A stretch of DNA of 64,000 nucleotides, from NCBI GenBank assembly GCA_963650915.1, contig CAVJMJ010000006.1:22865-86864 (forward strand), given 5' to 3'. Each line of letters opens with the position of its first letter. The first letter of the stretch is position 1. Below the pieces are notes generated by a model. It did no database searches and had not been told where the DNA came from. It saw nothing but the letters and a program-made list of their open reading frames with translations. Shown in pieces: positions 63,898 through 64,000 of the stretch. A program made the translations under genes and the position numbers. The DNA comes from UBA4636 sp963650915 (lineage in GTDB: Bacteria; Bacillota; Clostridia; Christensenellales; Borkfalkiaceae).

Positions 63898-63965
63898 TGT
63901 GTGGCGTGTGCTTGTCTGGCGGAGCGAAGCGACGCCACTTGTTCAAGACAAGCACACGCCACACA
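63898..63965. repeat. 20-bp perfect inverted repeat, candidate replication/packaging origin
   Basis: TGTGTGGCGTGTGCTTGTCT (63898-63917) pairs perfectly with its complement at 63946-63965. The 28-nt loop has two smaller stems: GGCG/CGCC and CTTG/CAAG. No T-run and no open frame, so not an ordinary terminator. Position directly after a HUH Rep gene suggests a double- or single-strand origin or a packaging signal. The exact nick site is not identifiable. Confidence 0.75.
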
Positions 63966-64000
63966 GCCATTAGGGGGTTAAAGAATGGTTTTAGGTGGGG

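Larger units (their letters stand above)
49802..64000. mobile_element. Integrated element at tRNA-Arg, possibly inovirus-like; right end outside window
   Basis: Defined by the tRNA-Arg attachment region, an adjoining tyrosine integrase and excisionase-like gene, a LexA-like repressor, and small ORFs with strong ribosome sites. Then follow secreted/lipid-anchored proteins, a membrane ATPase with Zot-like traits and a HUH initiator with a large inverted repeat. There are no housekeeping genes. At least 14.2 kb; the distal attachment site and further genes lie beyond the window. No capsid, portal or terminase of tailed phages and no VirB4/T4SS genes are seen, which leaves a filamentous-phage-like or mobilisable rolling-circle element as the leading explanations. 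Confidence 0.75.
63759..64000. other. Post-rep region running to window end
   Basis: Apart from the two hairpins, the stretch holds no gene of adequate size; the 65-codon plus-strand frame from 63689 covers the hairpins and is rejected. The last 30 bases (GTTAAAGAATGG, TTTTAGGTGGGG) may be the start of another gene or a further att region. Confidence 0.5.

Noticed and set aside
49991..64000. Tn916-type conjugative transposon
   Set aside because: Integrase, excisionase and KTR-like zinc ribbon are compatible, but no FtsK/TcpA-like coupling protein, relaxase of MobT type or VirB4 ATPase is visible in the window; the HUH Rep and Zot-like ATPase point elsewhere.

Overview
The window is AT-rich chromosomal DNA from what looks like an uncultured, endospore-capable low-GC Clostridia. 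This is inferred from gene content: a SigG-type forespore sigma factor next to a YlmC/YmxH-like protein, a RicT gene, a tmk-holB-ricT-trmN-rsmI block in Bacillota order, Feo iron uptake genes, and many Gram-positive-style lipoproteins (about C24 to C35 lipoboxes). Promoters with TTGACA-17-TATAAT spacing and strong GGAGG ribosome sites are common. No rRNA and no CRISPR array were seen.

Layout. 1-2.9 kb: end of an MBG-repeat lipoprotein, a gene-free repeat-rich stretch and tRNA-Ser(TGA). 3-8.6 kb: 160-bp tandem repeats, a YfhO-like membrane protein and a CotH-like lipoprotein. 8.9-12.1 kb: YlmC, SigG, a phosphodiesterase and a phosphoribosyltransferase. 12.9-16.5 kb: cyclophilin-like lipoprotein and a zinc-ribbon/DUF1858/SPFH cluster resembling ydjG-ydjI membrane-stress genes. 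17-23.9 kb: nadE, an AAA/DUF4143 ATPase lying between duplicated terminators, the feoA-feoA-feoB-FeoB-associated protein operon, a TetR regulator. 24-27.9 kb: three lipoproteins and MscL. 28-31 kb: argS and ychF. 31.8-39.4 kb: acyltransferase plus GT4 glycosyltransferase, then rsmI, trmN-like, ferredoxin, ricT, holB, tmk, greA. 39.5-49.4 kb: short alaS, cysS, serS, an esterase, clpB, a ribbon-helix-helix protein and a small DUF4177-like protein.

49.6 kb to the right edge is an integrated element sitting beside tRNA-Arg(CCT). It has a tyrosine integrase and an excisionase-like protein reading towards the tRNA. Divergent from them are a LexA-like self-cleaving repressor, a small zinc ribbon, an HTH protein and several small proteins. 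These are followed by a run of secreted or membrane proteins (two lipoproteins sharing an Ig-like module, several single-span proteins), a multi-span membrane ATPase with Zot/pI-like features, and a HUH rolling-circle initiator. Just after the initiator there is a 20-bp perfect inverted repeat. The order is compatible with a circularly permuted filamentous-phage (inovirus) map; this is inference, and the far end lies outside the window. It is the best candidate for an undescribed system here.

Two window-wide sequence phenomena are unexplained. A roughly 26-bp imperfect palindrome (around CTATAAGCCCGTTATCG) recurs about 27 times, between genes and inside coding sequence. Several genes have downstream spacers built from degenerate repeats of their own 3' ends.
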